64,000 bases of DNA from Lysobacter luteus (GCF_907164845.1 NZ_OU015430.1:2556001-2620000), one strand, 5' to 3'; positions 1 through 9,334 are shown, counted from the stretch's first letter. A program made the numbers and translations. The notes: generated by a model not told the origin, from the sequence alone.

Positions 1-518
1 GCGGCGATGCAGTCGACGAAATGCTGGGCCCCGCCATCACGCAGGTCGTCGCGGTCGACGCTGGTCACCACCACGTAGCGCAGGCCCATGTCGGTGACGG
101 TTTCGGCCAGCCGGCGCGGCTCGTCCGCGTCCGGCGGCTTGGGCCGGCCGTGGGCGACGTCGCAGAAGCTGCAGCGGCGGGTGCAGACCTCGCCGAGGAT
201 CATGAACGTGGCGGTGCCGTGGCTGAAGCACTCGTGGATGTTCGGGCAGCTGGCGTCTTCGCACACCGTGACCAGGCGGTTCTCGCGCAGCTTGGCCTTG
301 AGCTTCTGGACCGCGTTGCCGGACGGGATGCGGACCCGGATCCACGAAGGCTTGCGCAGCACTGGCGCATCGGCGAACTGCACCGGCGAGCGGTTGATCT
401 TGTCGCCGGCAACCTGCTTCACGCCTGGCACGAGTGGAGCCGGCTGGACCGGGACGGGCGCATCGCCGCTGACAACCGCGAGCGGGATGGTCTTGGTGGC
501 GGTGTCGGTCATGGTCAT
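1..518 (-). CDS. lipA: Lipoyl synthase LipA, 3' end outside window (partial)
   Basis: Radical SAM enzyme that inserts two sulfurs into protein-bound octanoate to make lipoate for the 2-oxoacid dehydrogenases and the glycine cleavage system. About 172 N-terminal residues are present; the gene leaves the window at base 1. Both cluster motifs are visible: the auxiliary [4Fe-4S] set [12 protein letters not shown] (C86, C91, C97) and the radical SAM set CTRRCSFC (C112, C116, C119). The ATG at 518 is taken as the start; a second ATG at 512 is in frame. It lies 36 bp downstream of lipB on the same strand, so the ybeD-lipB-lipA genes are probably cotranscribed. The identification is firm. Confidence 0.96.
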   Translation of the reverse strand, partial: MTMTDTATKTIPLAVVSGDAPVPVQPAPLVPGVKQVAGDKINRSPVQFADAPVLRKPSWIRVRIPSGNAVQKLKAKLRENRLVTVCEDASCPNIHECFSHGTATFMILGEVCTRRCSFCDVAHGRPKPPDADEPRRLAETVTDMGLRYVVVTSVDRDDLRDGGAQHFVDCIA

Positions 519-554
519 CCGGTTCGCCCGGGGTGGCGACCCGGGCCTTGGCTA

Positions 555-1268
555 TCAGGGCGTCGGCAGCACCGGTGGCGGCGCGGTTTCGACGGCCAGC
601 CCGAACTGCGCGGCGAGGTGTCCGACCAGCGCGGGTTTGACCGCGTCGAGGCCCGACGGGCCGCCCAAGTCTACCATCGAGGTCACGGCCAGCCCGGCGT
701 AGCCGCAGGGGTTGATCCGCTGGAACGGCGCCAGGTCCATGTCGATGTTGAAGGCCAGTCCGTGGAAGGTGCAACCGCGCCGCACGCGGATGCCGAGCGC
801 GGCGATCTTGGCGCCGGCGACATAGACGCCCGGTGCACCGTCGCGCCGAACCGCCTCGATGTTCCAGTCGGCAAGGGTGTCGATGATCGCCTGCTCGATC
901 CGGCAGACGTACTCGCGCACGCCGACCTTGAGCCGCTTCAGGTCGAGCAGCGGGTACAGCACCAGTTGGCCGAGACCGTGGTAGGTCACCTGGCCGCCGC
1001 GGTCGACGTGCAGCACCGGGATGTCGCCCGGCATGAGCACGTGCTCGGGCTTGCCCGCCTGGCCGAGGGTGAACACCGGTTCGTGCTCGACCAGCCACAG
1101 CTCGTCGGCGGTGTCGGCGCCGCGGGCATCGGTGAACGCCTGCATCGCACGCCAGACCGGCTCGTAGGGTTGCCGGCCGAGATCGCGGACCCGCGCGGCT
1201 GGCAGCGGGGTACGCCCGGCTTTGGAGGCTTCGGCCGATGCCGCCGAGCAGGCCGCTACAGCGTCCAC
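555..1268 (-). CDS. lipB: Octanoyltransferase LipB
   Basis: Transfers octanoate from acyl carrier protein to the lipoyl domains of target enzymes, providing the substrate for LipA. The 237-residue protein carries the family signature [12 protein letters not shown] (residues 90-101), the conserved lysine in [11 protein letters not shown] (K154) and the acyl-thioester cysteine in NPCGYAGL (C188). The start is a GTG at 1268 that overlaps the end of ybeD by 13 bp, which suggests translational coupling. No ATG lies early enough to serve as an alternative. The first 25 or so residues are poorly conserved in type. Family assignment is firm; the exact start is less sure. Confidence 0.95.
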   Translation of the reverse strand: MDAVAACSAASAEASKAGRTPLPAARVRDLGRQPYEPVWRAMQAFTDARGADTADELWLVEHEPVFTLGQAGKPEHVLMPGDIPVLHVDRGGQVTYHGLGQLVLYPLLDLKRLKVGVREYVCRIEQAIIDTLADWNIEAVRRDGAPGVYVAGAKIAALGIRVRRGCTFHGLAFNIDMDLAPFQRINPCGYAGLAVTSMVDLGGPSGLDAVKPALVGHLAAQFGLAVETAPPPVLPTP

Positions 1269-1534
1269 TTCACTTCCGGGTGCCCGCGCAGTACCTCGTG
1301 CGCACGGTCGTACTGCTCGCGCGACTCGGCGCGAAACACGATGCGCACCGAGACGTAACGACCGTTGGAGGAGTGCTTCCAGTCGACCTGCTCGGTCACG
1401 ACCTCGATCCCGGCATCGAGCAGCAGGGTCGGGAGCGCGGTTTCGAGGTCCCGGGCGGCCGGGCCCATCGCGCTCAACTGGAACTCGCCGGGGAACTGGA
1501 AGCCGTGTTCAGGGTTGTCGGAGCGGATTTCCAT
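1256..1534 (-). CDS. ybeD: DUF493 / YbeD family protein
   Basis: Small ACT-like protein of 92 residues. Homologues sit between dacA and lipB in many proteobacteria; their biochemical role is not settled. The sequence starts [18 protein letters not shown] and ends VKWTL. The middle part holds the typical segment in which a conserved 'SSNGRYVSV' strand follows 'TEQVDWKHS'. The ATG at 1534 was chosen over an upstream in-frame start because the extra residues look non-native (Arg- and Cys-rich). The 3' end overlaps lipB by 13 bp. The family call is good; function is unknown. Confidence 0.85.
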   Translation of the reverse strand: MEIRSDNPEHGFQFPGEFQLSAMGPAARDLETALPTLLLDAGIEVVTEQVDWKHSSNGRYVSVRIVFRAESREQYDRAHEVLRGHPEVKWTL

Positions 1535-1665
1535 TCCGCGATTATGGGAGCGGCGCCTCGGGAACCCAAGGGGACCGGTGGCAGCTTCCCGCGACTTCCT
1601 GCGTTTCATGGGTGAGCGCGGCCTGCAGCAGCAGGCCCTCCACCCATACGTTGCGGAAACCCACC

Positions 1666-2589
1666 ATGAAACCAACCTCGTTGCTCGCCCTCTCCCTCGC
1701 CGCCCTCGTCGCCGCCCCGTTGCCGCTGCAGGCGCAGTCGCCGACCCGGCAGGCCGACATCCCGACCTGCTCGCGCAACCTCGGCACGCTGGCCGTGCTG
1801 GAGCCGGAGAACAACTGGTGGAGCGCGCACCGGCTCGGTGCGCCGTCGTCGCTCATCAAGGTGTTCGTCAACCGCTCCGGCTGCTTCACCCTGCTCGACC
1901 GGGGCAAGGGCATGGCGGCAATGCAGGCCGAGCGCGAGCTCGCGGCCGACGGCGACCTGCGGGTCGGCTCCAACCTCGGCAAGGGACAGGTCAAGGCGGC
2001 CGACTACGTGCTGGTGCCGGACCTGGTCTCGCAGAACTCCAATGCCGGCGGCAACCGCATCGGCGGCCTGCTGGGCGGGTTGATCGGCGACCGCAACGTC
2101 GGTGCGCTGGTCGGCGGGTTGAACATCAAGCGCAAGACCGCCGACGTCGTGCTGACCGTGACCGACGTGCGCTCGTCCGAGCAGCTGGCCATGACCGAAG
2201 GCCACGCGACCAAGACCGACCTGGGCTGGGGGGCGGGCGCCGGGGTGTTCAACGGGTTGCTGGGCGGTGCCGGCGCAACCGGCTACGCCAATACCGAGAT
2301 CGGCCAGGTGATCACCCTCGCCTACCTGCAGGCCTACACCGACCTGGTTGGCCAGCTCGGTGGCATGCCGGCCAGCGCGTCCGCCGCGAACGTGCAGCAA
2401 GCGGTGCGCATGACCCGGCCGGGCCGGCTGCTGGCGCAGGCCGATGGCGGCGGCGCCGCGGTGCGCGACCTCGATGTCGGCATGATGCTGTACCCCACCG
2501 GCAACAAGCAGTCGATGATGTGGGAGGTCGAGGACGAGCTCGGCAACAAGGGCTGGGTGTCGTCGACGTTGTTTGAACTGGCGCGCTGA
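1666..2589 (+). CDS. CsgG-family exported protein with C-terminal SH3-like tail
   Basis: A 307-residue protein with a cleavable signal peptide (MKPTSLLALSLAALVA..., cleavage near AQA/AQS at residue 23-25). It has no lipobox cysteine, unlike the curli secretion lipoprotein CsgG. The body (residues 35-230) resembles the CsgG fold: 'FTLLDRGKGMAAMQAERELA', 'ADYVLVPDLV', then a Gly-rich stretch GLLGGLIGDRNVGALVGG and 'KTADVVLTVTDVRSSEQL'. The last 60 residues ('YPTGNKQSMMWEVEDELGNKGWVSS') look like a bacterial SH3-type domain. No csgA, csgE or csgF is nearby, so a curli role is not supported. It could instead be a periplasmic or outer-membrane stress protein. It is transcribed against its neighbours on both sides. 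Confidence 0.75.
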   Translation: MKPTSLLALSLAALVAAPLPLQAQSPTRQADIPTCSRNLGTLAVLEPENNWWSAHRLGAPSSLIKVFVNRSGCFTLLDRGKGMAAMQAERELAADGDLRVGSNLGKGQVKAADYVLVPDLVSQNSNAGGNRIGGLLGGLIGDRNVGALVGGLNIKRKTADVVLTVTDVRSSEQLAMTEGHATKTDLGWGAGAGVFNGLLGGAGATGYANTEIGQVITLAYLQAYTDLVGQLGGMPASASAANVQQAVRMTRPGRLLAQADGGGAAVRDLDVGMMLYPTGNKQSMMWEVEDELGNKGWVSSTLFELAR

Positions 2590-2608
2590 ACTGGCGCGCT
2601 GAAACGAC

Positions 2609-2632
2609 AAAGGCCGGCATCCGCCGGCCTTT
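2609..2632. terminator. Bidirectional hairpin terminator
   Basis: A perfect 10-bp stem, AAAGGCCGGC / GCCGGCCTTT, with the 4-base loop ATCC. It sits between the convergent ends of the CsgG-like gene (stop at 2589) and dacC (stop at 2656). The A-tract on one arm and T-tract on the other allow it to work on both strands. Confidence 0.85.
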
Positions 2633-2655
2633 GCTTCATGCGGTGACGCGTCGGC

Positions 2656-3876
2656 TCAGACCGATTCCCACCACATCCAGAACTCGTCCCACAGGCGCTT
2701 GAAGAAGCCGCCCTCCTCGACCGCGTTCAGTGCCACCAGCGGCCGCTGCGCGACCACCTTGTCGTCGAGCATCACCTTGACCGTGCCGATCTCCTGGCCC
2801 TTCGCAATCGGCGCGACCAGGGTCTTGGGCACGTCCATCATCGGCTTCAGGCGCTCGTAGCGGCCGCGCGGAATGGTCACCAGCAGCGGTTCGGCAACGC
2901 CCAGCTGCAGCCGGTCGGACGCACCCTTCCAGACCTTCTGGTCGGCCACCTGGGTGCCAGCGTCGTACAGCTTGTGGGTCTCGTAGAAGCGGAAGCCCCA
3001 GTTGAGCAGGGCCTGGCTGTCGTCCGCGCGCTGCTTCTCCGACGTGGAGCCCAGGACGACGGTGATCAGGCGCTGGTCGCCGCGCTCGGCCGAGGCCATC
3101 AGGCAGTAGCCCGCGCCGGAGGTGTGGCCGGTCTTGATGCCGTCCACGCTCTGGTCGCGCCACAGCAGCACGTTGCGGTTGGGCTGGGTGATCGGCCCGA
3201 CCGTGAATTCGCGGATGCTGTTGTAGGAGTACGCCTTCGGGAAGTCGCGGATCAGCGCGCGCCCCAGCAGCGCGAGGTCGCGCGCGCTCGACACGTGGCC
3301 CTCGGCCGGCAGGCCGGTCGGGTTCACGAAGTGGCTGTTGCGCATGCCGATCCGCTCGGCGTACATGTTCATCAGCGCGGCGAACGCGTCGACGCTGCCG
3401 GCCACGTGCTGGGCCAGGGCGATCGCGGCATCGTTGCCGGACTGCACCACCATGCCCTTTTCCATCTGCACCAGCGGTGCGGTCTTGTTGACCTCGAAGC
3501 CGGAGTAGCTGCCATCGGTGCCGGCCCCGCCGGTGCGCCAGGCGTGCTCGGTCATCATCACCTGGTCGTCCTCGCTGACCTTGCCGCCGGCCATCTCGGC
3601 GGCGATCACGTAGCTGGTCATGACCTTGGTGATGCTGGCCGGCTCCAGCGGCTGGTCGATGTTCTCCCCGGCCAGCACGTTGCCGCTGGCCGCGTCCATC
3701 ACGATCCAGGCGGTACCGGCCACTTCCGGCGGCGGCGGAACCGGCAGCGCATCGCTGGCGGGCGCCTGCGCGGCAGGCTTGGGCGCCGGCGCCGGCTGCT
3801 GCGCGAACGCCATGCCGACGGTGAAGGTGGTCAGCGCGGCCAGGCCGATCGCGCGAAGGACTGCGGGGACTTTCAT
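2656..3876 (-). CDS. dacC: D-alanyl-D-alanine carboxypeptidase (PBP5/6 type)
   Basis: Periplasmic serine DD-carboxypeptidase that trims the terminal D-Ala from peptidoglycan pentapeptides. The 406-residue protein has a signal peptide ending near AFA-QQ, then a Pro/Ala-rich linker (residues 27-52). The penicillin-binding motifs follow in order: SITK (S81, K84), SGN (146-148) and KTGHTSG (248-254). The C-terminal domain ends with an amphipathic Trp-rich helix (FKRLWDEFWMWWESV), which anchors such enzymes to the inner membrane. It is the last gene of the mreB-to-dacC run, 69 bp after rlpA. dacA would be an equally good symbol. Confidence 0.93.
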   Translation of the reverse strand: MKVPAVLRAIGLAALTTFTVGMAFAQQPAPAPKPAAQAPASDALPVPPPPEVAGTAWIVMDAASGNVLAGENIDQPLEPASITKVMTSYVIAAEMAGGKVSEDDQVMMTEHAWRTGGAGTDGSYSGFEVNKTAPLVQMEKGMVVQSGNDAAIALAQHVAGSVDAFAALMNMYAERIGMRNSHFVNPTGLPAEGHVSSARDLALLGRALIRDFPKAYSYNSIREFTVGPITQPNRNVLLWRDQSVDGIKTGHTSGAGYCLMASAERGDQRLITVVLGSTSEKQRADDSQALLNWGFRFYETHKLYDAGTQVADQKVWKGASDRLQLGVAEPLLVTIPRGRYERLKPMMDVPKTLVAPIAKGQEIGTVKVMLDDKVVAQRPLVALNAVEEGGFFKRLWDEFWMWWESV

Positions 3877-3945
3877 CGTTCAACTACTCCGGGGCCGGCG
3901 CAGGCCGGCGTCTGACTATCGGGAAAAACGTCGGGTGGGGCGCGG

Positions 3946-5046
3946 TCAGTCCTGGACCAGCTGCGGGGTACCCAGCCCCAGCCCGGCGATGCGGGTCGAC
4001 AGCGACGCCACCGCCTGGCGGGCAAGCGGACCCACCCGCAGGCGCCACACCGGCCGGCCGTTGGCGGCACCGTCCTCGAGGCTTGCGCCATCGATGCCGG
4101 CGCCGCGCAGCATCGCCAGCGCGCGGTCGGCATTGCCACGCGTCGTGAAGCTGGCGACCTGCAGGACCACGCGCTCGGACGTGGAGCCCGCGCGAGCCGC
4201 GGTGGCCGCATCAAGGTCGGTGCTGGCCACCAGGCCGGCGGCGAGCGGCGGGGCGCCCATCGGCGCGGCGGCATCGGCGGGCAGGCTGGCGGGCCGATCG
4301 GGCAGCGCCGCCACCAGCGTGTCCATGGTGGTCCTCGGCGCGATGTCGGCCGTGCGGGTGTCGACCGGCGCCGGTACGGGCGCGGCATCGGCACGAAGCG
4401 ACTGCGCTTCGCCGGGCAGCAGTGCCCTCACCTCGACCCGGCCGGTGCCGGCCCGGGTGATGCCCAGCTTGACCGCCGCGGCATAGCTGAGGTCGATGAT
4501 CCGGCCCTTGTGGAACGGGCCGCGGTCGTTGACGCGGACAACCACCGAGCGGTTGTTGTCGAGGTTGGTCACGCGCGCGAAGCTGGGCAGCGGCAGGGTC
4601 TTGTGCGCGGCGGTGAAGGCGTACATGTCGTACACCTCCATGTTGGAGGTGCGGCGGCCGTGGAACTTCTTGCCGTAGTACGAGGCCAGGCCCTGCTCGA
4701 CGTAGCCGGCGGCATCGTCCATGACGTGGTAGTTCTTGCCCAGCACGCTGTAGGTCGAGCGGTTGCCGTAGCGCGAGCGCGGCTCGGCGACGACCGCCGG
4801 CTCCGGGATCGCGGACACGTCGATGTCCTCGCCCGGCGCGGAATCCTTGATGTGCGGGGCGTACAGGCCACCGGCGGTGTAGTCGCCGCGCTTGGAGGGG
4901 TCCTCCTGCGCGGGCGGATACGGCGACGTCGTGGACCCGGTGGCGGGGCTCGCCGGCGGAGCCTTGGCGCCGGCATCGGGCTTGGTCGGCTGGCTTGCGC
5001 AGGCGGCGAGCCCGAGCACCAACACGGCGGCCACCAGCCGTCTCAT
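3946..5046 (-). CDS. rlpA: RlpA family septal lytic transglycosylase lipoprotein
   Basis: Outer-membrane lipoprotein that cleaves denuded glycan strands in RlpA homologues that have been studied. The 366-residue protein begins with a lipoprotein signal (LVLGLAAC, lipidated Cys at residue 16) and a Pro-rich spacer. The double-psi beta-barrel follows (GLASYYGKKFHGRRTSN ... VRVNDRGPFHKGRIIDLS, roughly 140-230). A C-terminal SPOR domain (about 290-366, beginning RVVLQVASFTTRGNADRAL) would bind denuded peptidoglycan at division sites. The start ATG at 5046 overlaps the mltB stop in an ATGA, so the two hydrolases are translationally coupled. Confidence 0.93.
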   Translation of the reverse strand: MRRLVAAVLVLGLAACASQPTKPDAGAKAPPASPATGSTTSPYPPAQEDPSKRGDYTAGGLYAPHIKDSAPGEDIDVSAIPEPAVVAEPRSRYGNRSTYSVLGKNYHVMDDAAGYVEQGLASYYGKKFHGRRTSNMEVYDMYAFTAAHKTLPLPSFARVTNLDNNRSVVVRVNDRGPFHKGRIIDLSYAAAVKLGITRAGTGRVEVRALLPGEAQSLRADAAPVPAPVDTRTADIAPRTTMDTLVAALPDRPASLPADAAAPMGAPPLAAGLVASTDLDAATAARAGSTSERVVLQVASFTTRGNADRALAMLRGAGIDGASLEDGAANGRPVWRLRVGPLARQAVASLSTRIAGLGLGTPQLVQD

Positions 5047-6182
5047 GCGCCGCCGTCGCCCAGCGCGTTGCGTGCGGCGAGCGGGTCGCGGCCGGCGATC
5101 GCCTCGGCCAGCTCGTACACCGCCATCGCGTAGTGGCGCGAGTTGTTGTAACGGGTGATCGCGTGGAAGTTGTTGAAGCCGATCCAGTATTCCTTGCCGT
5201 CCACGCCGTCGAGGGTGAACAGCGTCGCCTTCGGCGTGCCCGTCACCGGCGTGGCCGGCGTATAGCCGCGCGCGGCCAGCTGCTCGAGCGTGTAGCGAGG
5301 CTCCAGGCCGTCGGGGTCGAACGCGACCGCGCCGTCGGCCTTGCGCGCGCGCACCACCACCGGGCCGCCGCGCTCCCAGCCGCCCTTCTCGACGAAGTAA
5401 TTGGCCACCGAGGCGAACACGTCCGGCAGTGCGTTGAACAGGTCGACCTTGCCGTCACCGTTGCCGTCGACCGCGAAGTCGCGGTAGCTCGATGGCATGA
5501 ACTGGCCCCAGCCCATCGCGCCGGCGTAGCTGCCCTTCAGCGTGGTGATGTCGAAACCGTTCTCCTTGCCGAGCGCGAACACCTGCGCCAGCTCGTCGCG
5601 GAAGAACGCTTCGCGCTGGTTCTCGCGGGCGATCTTGGCCGGCTCGTTGGTGCGCGGATAGGCGAACGCGAGCGTGTACAGCGCGTCGACCACCGGGTAG
5701 CTGCCCATGTTGCCGCCGTAGCTGGTTTCCACCCCGAGGATCGAGACGATGATCTCGGCCGGCACGCCGGTGTCGGCCTCGACCTTGGCCAGCGCGTCGC
5801 GATGCTGCGCCAGGAACGCCTGTCCGGCGTTGATCCTCGCCTGGGTGATGAAGATCGGCCGGTACGCGCTCCACGGCTTGGCTTCGGCCGGACGCGACAT
5901 GGCATTGATGATGCTGTCGCGGATTTCGGCCTGGGCCAGGACCTGGGCGATTTCGACCGGGTCGATGCCGTAGCGGGCCGAGGTCGTGCTGATGAACTCG
6001 GCCTTGGCGACCTCCAGCGGCTGCGCGGTCGACACCGCAGGCGGCGCCGGCGGCGCGGCAGGCTCGACGGCGGCCGGCTGTTCCGGTTGCGGGGGGGGCG
6101 ACGGCGGGGTCTGCGTGGCGCAGGCCACCAACGCGAGCGGGAGCGCACAAAGCAGGGCGCGGCTGGCGAGGTTTCGGGTCAT
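5043..6182 (-). CDS. mltB: Membrane-bound lytic murein transglycosylase B
   Basis: Lipoprotein (signal ...LPLALVAC, Cys at residue 21) that cuts the MurNAc-GlcNAc bond with formation of a 1,6-anhydro end. The 379-residue sequence shows the family core: catalytic Glu in ILGVETSYGGNMGSYPVVDA, then YAGAMGWGQFMPSSYRDFAVD, and 'DGNGDGKVDLF', an EF-hand-like calcium loop known in this family. The sequence then continues through 'SVANYFVEKGGW'. It has a 30-residue Pro-rich linker after the lipidated cysteine. It follows rodA by 95 bp and overlaps rlpA by 4 bp. Confidence 0.94.
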   Translation of the reverse strand: MTRNLASRALLCALPLALVACATQTPPSPPPQPEQPAAVEPAAPPAPPAVSTAQPLEVAKAEFISTTSARYGIDPVEIAQVLAQAEIRDSIINAMSRPAEAKPWSAYRPIFITQARINAGQAFLAQHRDALAKVEADTGVPAEIIVSILGVETSYGGNMGSYPVVDALYTLAFAYPRTNEPAKIARENQREAFFRDELAQVFALGKENGFDITTLKGSYAGAMGWGQFMPSSYRDFAVDGNGDGKVDLFNALPDVFASVANYFVEKGGWERGGPVVVRARKADGAVAFDPDGLEPRYTLEQLAARGYTPATPVTGTPKATLFTLDGVDGKEYWIGFNNFHAITRYNNSRHYAMAVYELAEAIAGRDPLAARNALGDGGA

Positions 6183-6277
6183 CGCCGCGAGGTTAGCACT
6201 TGTTCGGAAGGGTCAAAACCGCGTGACGCCGCTGCGCCGGACGTGAGTCAGGTTGTGTTGTCGTTCATGAGCGCCGG

Positions 6278-7390
6278 TCAGTGTCCGTGCACCGGCCGGT
6301 GCGCGCGCACCGCCATGACCACGCCCAACCCGGCCAGCAGCGACACCGCCGACGTACCGCCGTAGCTCAGCAGCGGCATCGGCACCCCGACCACCGGCAG
6401 CAGCCCGGCGATCATCCCGCCGTTGACCACCACGTACACACAGAAGGCCAGCCCCAGCGCGCCGGCCACCAGCCGTGAGTAACCATCGCGCGCATCGGCG
6501 GCGATCCACAGGCACCGCCCGACCACGAACAGGTACAGGGCCAGCGTCACCGCCACGCCGACCCAGCCGAACTCCTCGCTGAGCACGGCGAAGATGAAGT
6601 CGGTGGTGTGCTCCGGGATGTAGTTCAGGTGGGCCTGGGTGCCCTCGCCCCAGCCCTTGCCGGTCAGGCCGCCGCCACCGATCGCGATCTTGCTCTGGAT
6701 GATGTTCCAACCCGCGCCCAGCGGATCGGACTCGGGGTCCAGGAAGGTCAGGATGCGGTCCTTCTGGTAGGGGCGCAGCAGCCAGAACCAGGCGACCGGT
6801 GCGACTGCGGCCACCCCGGCGATCGCCGCGCCGAACCACCACCACGACAGCCCGGCCAGGTACAGCACGAACGCGCCGCTGATGCCGACGAGCATCGCCG
6901 TGCCGAAGTCGGGTTGCAGCAGGATCAACCCGGTCGGCACACCGATCAACACCGCGGCAACCAGCACGGTGCCCAGGCGCGGCGGCAGCGGCTGGGTGTT
7001 GAGGTACCAGGCGACCATCATCGGCAGGCTCAGCTTGAGCAGCTCCGAGGGCTGGAAATAGAACACGCCCAGGTTGATCCAGTGCGCCCCGTGGCGGCCC
7101 TCGCCGACCAGCAGCACCGCGACCAGTGGCAGCAACGAGGCGCCGTAGACCAGCGGGGTCCAGTTGCGCAGCTGGGTCGGCGGCAGGCGCGACAGCCCCC
7201 ACATCGCCGCCAGTCCGACACCGAAGCGGGCGCCCTGGGCGACCACCAGCGACGTCGACTGGCCGCCGGCGCTGTAGAGCACCGCCAGCCCGATCGCCAT
7301 CAGCGCGGCAAGCGCGGCCAGCAGTGGCAGGTCGAGCGTGCGTACCAGCCGGAACAGCAGGTCGAGCAGCCAGCGCAGGATGACGTTCAT
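6278..7390 (-). CDS. rodA: Rod-shape SEDS glycosyltransferase RodA
   Basis: Integral membrane peptidoglycan polymerase of the SEDS family; it pairs with PBP2 to build the lateral wall. The 370 residues hold about ten hydrophobic segments. Typical stretches are visible: 'QPSELLKLSLPMMVAWYL', 'LLQPDFGTAMLV', 'PYQKDRILTFLDPESDPLGAGWNIIQS' and 'PEHTTDFIFAVLSEEFGWVG', and the C-terminal 'PLLSYGGTS'. The Asp in 'QPDFGT' corresponds to the essential Asp of the family. The ATG start at 7390 overlaps the mrdA stop by 4 bp. Confidence 0.96.
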   Translation of the reverse strand: MNVILRWLLDLLFRLVRTLDLPLLAALAALMAIGLAVLYSAGGQSTSLVVAQGARFGVGLAAMWGLSRLPPTQLRNWTPLVYGASLLPLVAVLLVGEGRHGAHWINLGVFYFQPSELLKLSLPMMVAWYLNTQPLPPRLGTVLVAAVLIGVPTGLILLQPDFGTAMLVGISGAFVLYLAGLSWWWFGAAIAGVAAVAPVAWFWLLRPYQKDRILTFLDPESDPLGAGWNIIQSKIAIGGGGLTGKGWGEGTQAHLNYIPEHTTDFIFAVLSEEFGWVGVAVTLALYLFVVGRCLWIAADARDGYSRLVAGALGLAFCVYVVVNGGMIAGLLPVVGVPMPLLSYGGTSAVSLLAGLGVVMAVRAHRPVHGH

Positions 7391-9333
7391 GGCGTGGGGT
7401 CTCCCGCTTCCACCGCTTCGCCGTCCGCTGCGCCGGCGCCGGCGCCGGCGCCGGGCAACGGCGGCCGGGCGACGTCGTCGAACCCTTCGGGCATCTTGCC
7501 CAGCAGCCAGGCGTCGAACACCGCCCGGGCGATCGGCGCCGCAGCGCTGCCACCGTAACCGCCGTGCTCGACCACGACCGCGACCGCGATCGTCGGGTCT
7601 TCGGCCGGCGCGTACCCGATGAACAGCGCGGTGTGCCGCAGGTGGTAGGGCAGTGAGCGCGGGTCGGCGCTGATGTTGCCCTTGCGACTGGAGCGCTGGG
7701 CGGTGCCGGTCTTGCCGGCAATCGTGTACGGCGCGCCCGCCCCGGCAGCGCGCGCGGTGCCGCGTGGTCCGTTGACGGTGGCCACCATGCCTTCGTGCAC
7801 CGCCCGCAGGTGCGCCGGGTTGTCGGTGATCGGTTCACCGGCAATGCCGGGCAATTCACGCCACGGCTCGCGGTAGCCGTCCCGGCGCGCCTCGACCAGG
7901 CGGAGCTCGTTCAACCGCCCCCCATTGGCGATCGCGCCGGTCGCGCGCACCAGCTGCAGCGCGGTGGCGATCCAGTACCCCTGTCCGATGCCGGCGATGA
8001 CCGTCTCCCCCGGGTACCACGGCTCGGTGCTGACCTTGCGCTTGTAATCGCGCGACGGCACCACGCCGCTGTTCTCGCCCAGCAGGTCGATGCCGGTGGG
8101 TTCGCCGAAGCCGTAGCGATGCATGTAGCCGGCCAGCTTGTCGATGCCCATGTCGAGCGCGAGCTTGTAGTAGTACGTGTTGACCGACTGCGCGATCGAG
8201 TCGCGCAGGTCGGTCCAGCCATGGCCGCCACGGTGCGAGTCGCGGTAGCCGCGGCGCTGTCCGGGGATGAAGAATTCGCCGCTGGAGAAGGTCCGGTCGG
8301 ACGGTGTGCGCAGCCCGCTGTCCAGTCCCGCGAGCGCCACCATCGGCTTGACCGTCGAACCCGGCGGTCCGCCACCCAGCACGTTGCGGTTGTACAGCGG
8401 CCGCGAGGGGTTGTTGAGCAGCGCGTCGTAGTCGGCCTGCGAGATGCCGTTGACGAACAGGTTGGTGTCGTAGGACGGCTTGCTGACCATCGCCAGCACC
8501 TGCCCGTCGCGCGGATCGATCGCCACCGCCGACCCGTCGGCCTCGCCGAACGCGGCCACCATCGCCCGCTGCAGGTCGAGGTCGATCGACAGCCGCAGGT
8601 CGGCGCCGGGGGTTGCGGGCACCCGGCCCACCAGCCCCATCGGCCGGCCTTCGACATTGGTCTCGACCTTCTCGAAACCGATCCGCCCGCGCAGCACGTC
8701 CTCGTAGGAGCGCTCCAGGCCCGTCTTGCCGGTATGGCTGAAGTTTGCGATGTCGTCGCCCATCGCCTTCACGTCCTCGGCGTCGACCCGTGAGACGTAA
8801 CCGATCACGTGGGCGAAGAGTTCACCGTGGAGGTAACGACGATTGAGGTAGGAGACGATCTCCACGCCCGGGTAGCGCCAGCGGTCGACCGCAAAGCGCG
8901 CGGCCTCCTCCGGGGTGATGCGCATCTTCAGCGGGACCGGCTTGAAGCTGCGGGTCGCCGTGCGCGCCTCGTGGAACGCGGCGATCTCCTCCGGCGTCAG
9001 CGCGATGATGCGCGACAGTGCCGGCAGCCACTGGTCCGGGTCGCCGGCCTCGTTCATCGTGACCTCGAGCCGGAACGCCGGCACGTTGTCGGCCAGGATC
9101 CGGCCGTCGCGGTCGTAGATCAGGCCACGCCCCGGCACCACCGGCACCAGCTTGACGCGGTTCTGCTCGGAGCGGGTGGCGTAGTCCTCGTACTGCCAGA
9201 CCTGCAGGCGGAAGTACCACAGCGCCAGCCCGGCCAGTGCCACCACCACGCCGAGGAAGGCGAGCATGGCGCGGCGCCGGAACTGCCCTGCCTCGGCCGC
9301 GGTGTTCTTGAGCAGGCGGCGCGGTCGACGCAC
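7387..9333 (-). CDS. mrdA: Penicillin-binding protein 2 (elongasome transpeptidase)
   Basis: Cross-links lateral-wall peptidoglycan together with RodA. The 648-residue bitopic protein has one N-terminal membrane segment (about 23-42) and a pedestal domain. The transpeptidase motifs are STVK (S326, K329), SVN (383-385) and KTGTAQ (from K541). The start is a GTG at 9333, one base after the mreD stop, and no in-frame ATG keeps the conserved cytoplasmic tail. The last 25 residues are an unusual Gly/Ala/Pro-rich tail (GAGAGAGAADGE) encoded by a short GCC-GGC repeat near 7435-7453. Confidence 0.96.
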   Translation of the reverse strand: MRRPRRLLKNTAAEAGQFRRRAMLAFLGVVVALAGLALWYFRLQVWQYEDYATRSEQNRVKLVPVVPGRGLIYDRDGRILADNVPAFRLEVTMNEAGDPDQWLPALSRIIALTPEEIAAFHEARTATRSFKPVPLKMRITPEEAARFAVDRWRYPGVEIVSYLNRRYLHGELFAHVIGYVSRVDAEDVKAMGDDIANFSHTGKTGLERSYEDVLRGRIGFEKVETNVEGRPMGLVGRVPATPGADLRLSIDLDLQRAMVAAFGEADGSAVAIDPRDGQVLAMVSKPSYDTNLFVNGISQADYDALLNNPSRPLYNRNVLGGGPPGSTVKPMVALAGLDSGLRTPSDRTFSSGEFFIPGQRRGYRDSHRGGHGWTDLRDSIAQSVNTYYYKLALDMGIDKLAGYMHRYGFGEPTGIDLLGENSGVVPSRDYKRKVSTEPWYPGETVIAGIGQGYWIATALQLVRATGAIANGGRLNELRLVEARRDGYREPWRELPGIAGEPITDNPAHLRAVHEGMVATVNGPRGTARAAGAGAPYTIAGKTGTAQRSSRKGNISADPRSLPYHLRHTALFIGYAPAEDPTIAVAVVVEHGGYGGSAAAPIARAVFDAWLLGKMPEGFDDVARPPLPGAGAGAGAADGEAVEAGDPTP

Positions 9334-9334
9334 C

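Noticed and set aside
7435..7453. GCC/GGC microsatellite in mrdA as a phase-variation switch
   Set aside because: The repeat unit is in multiples of three and encodes the Gly/Ala tail after the last catalytic motif, so length changes would not switch the gene off.
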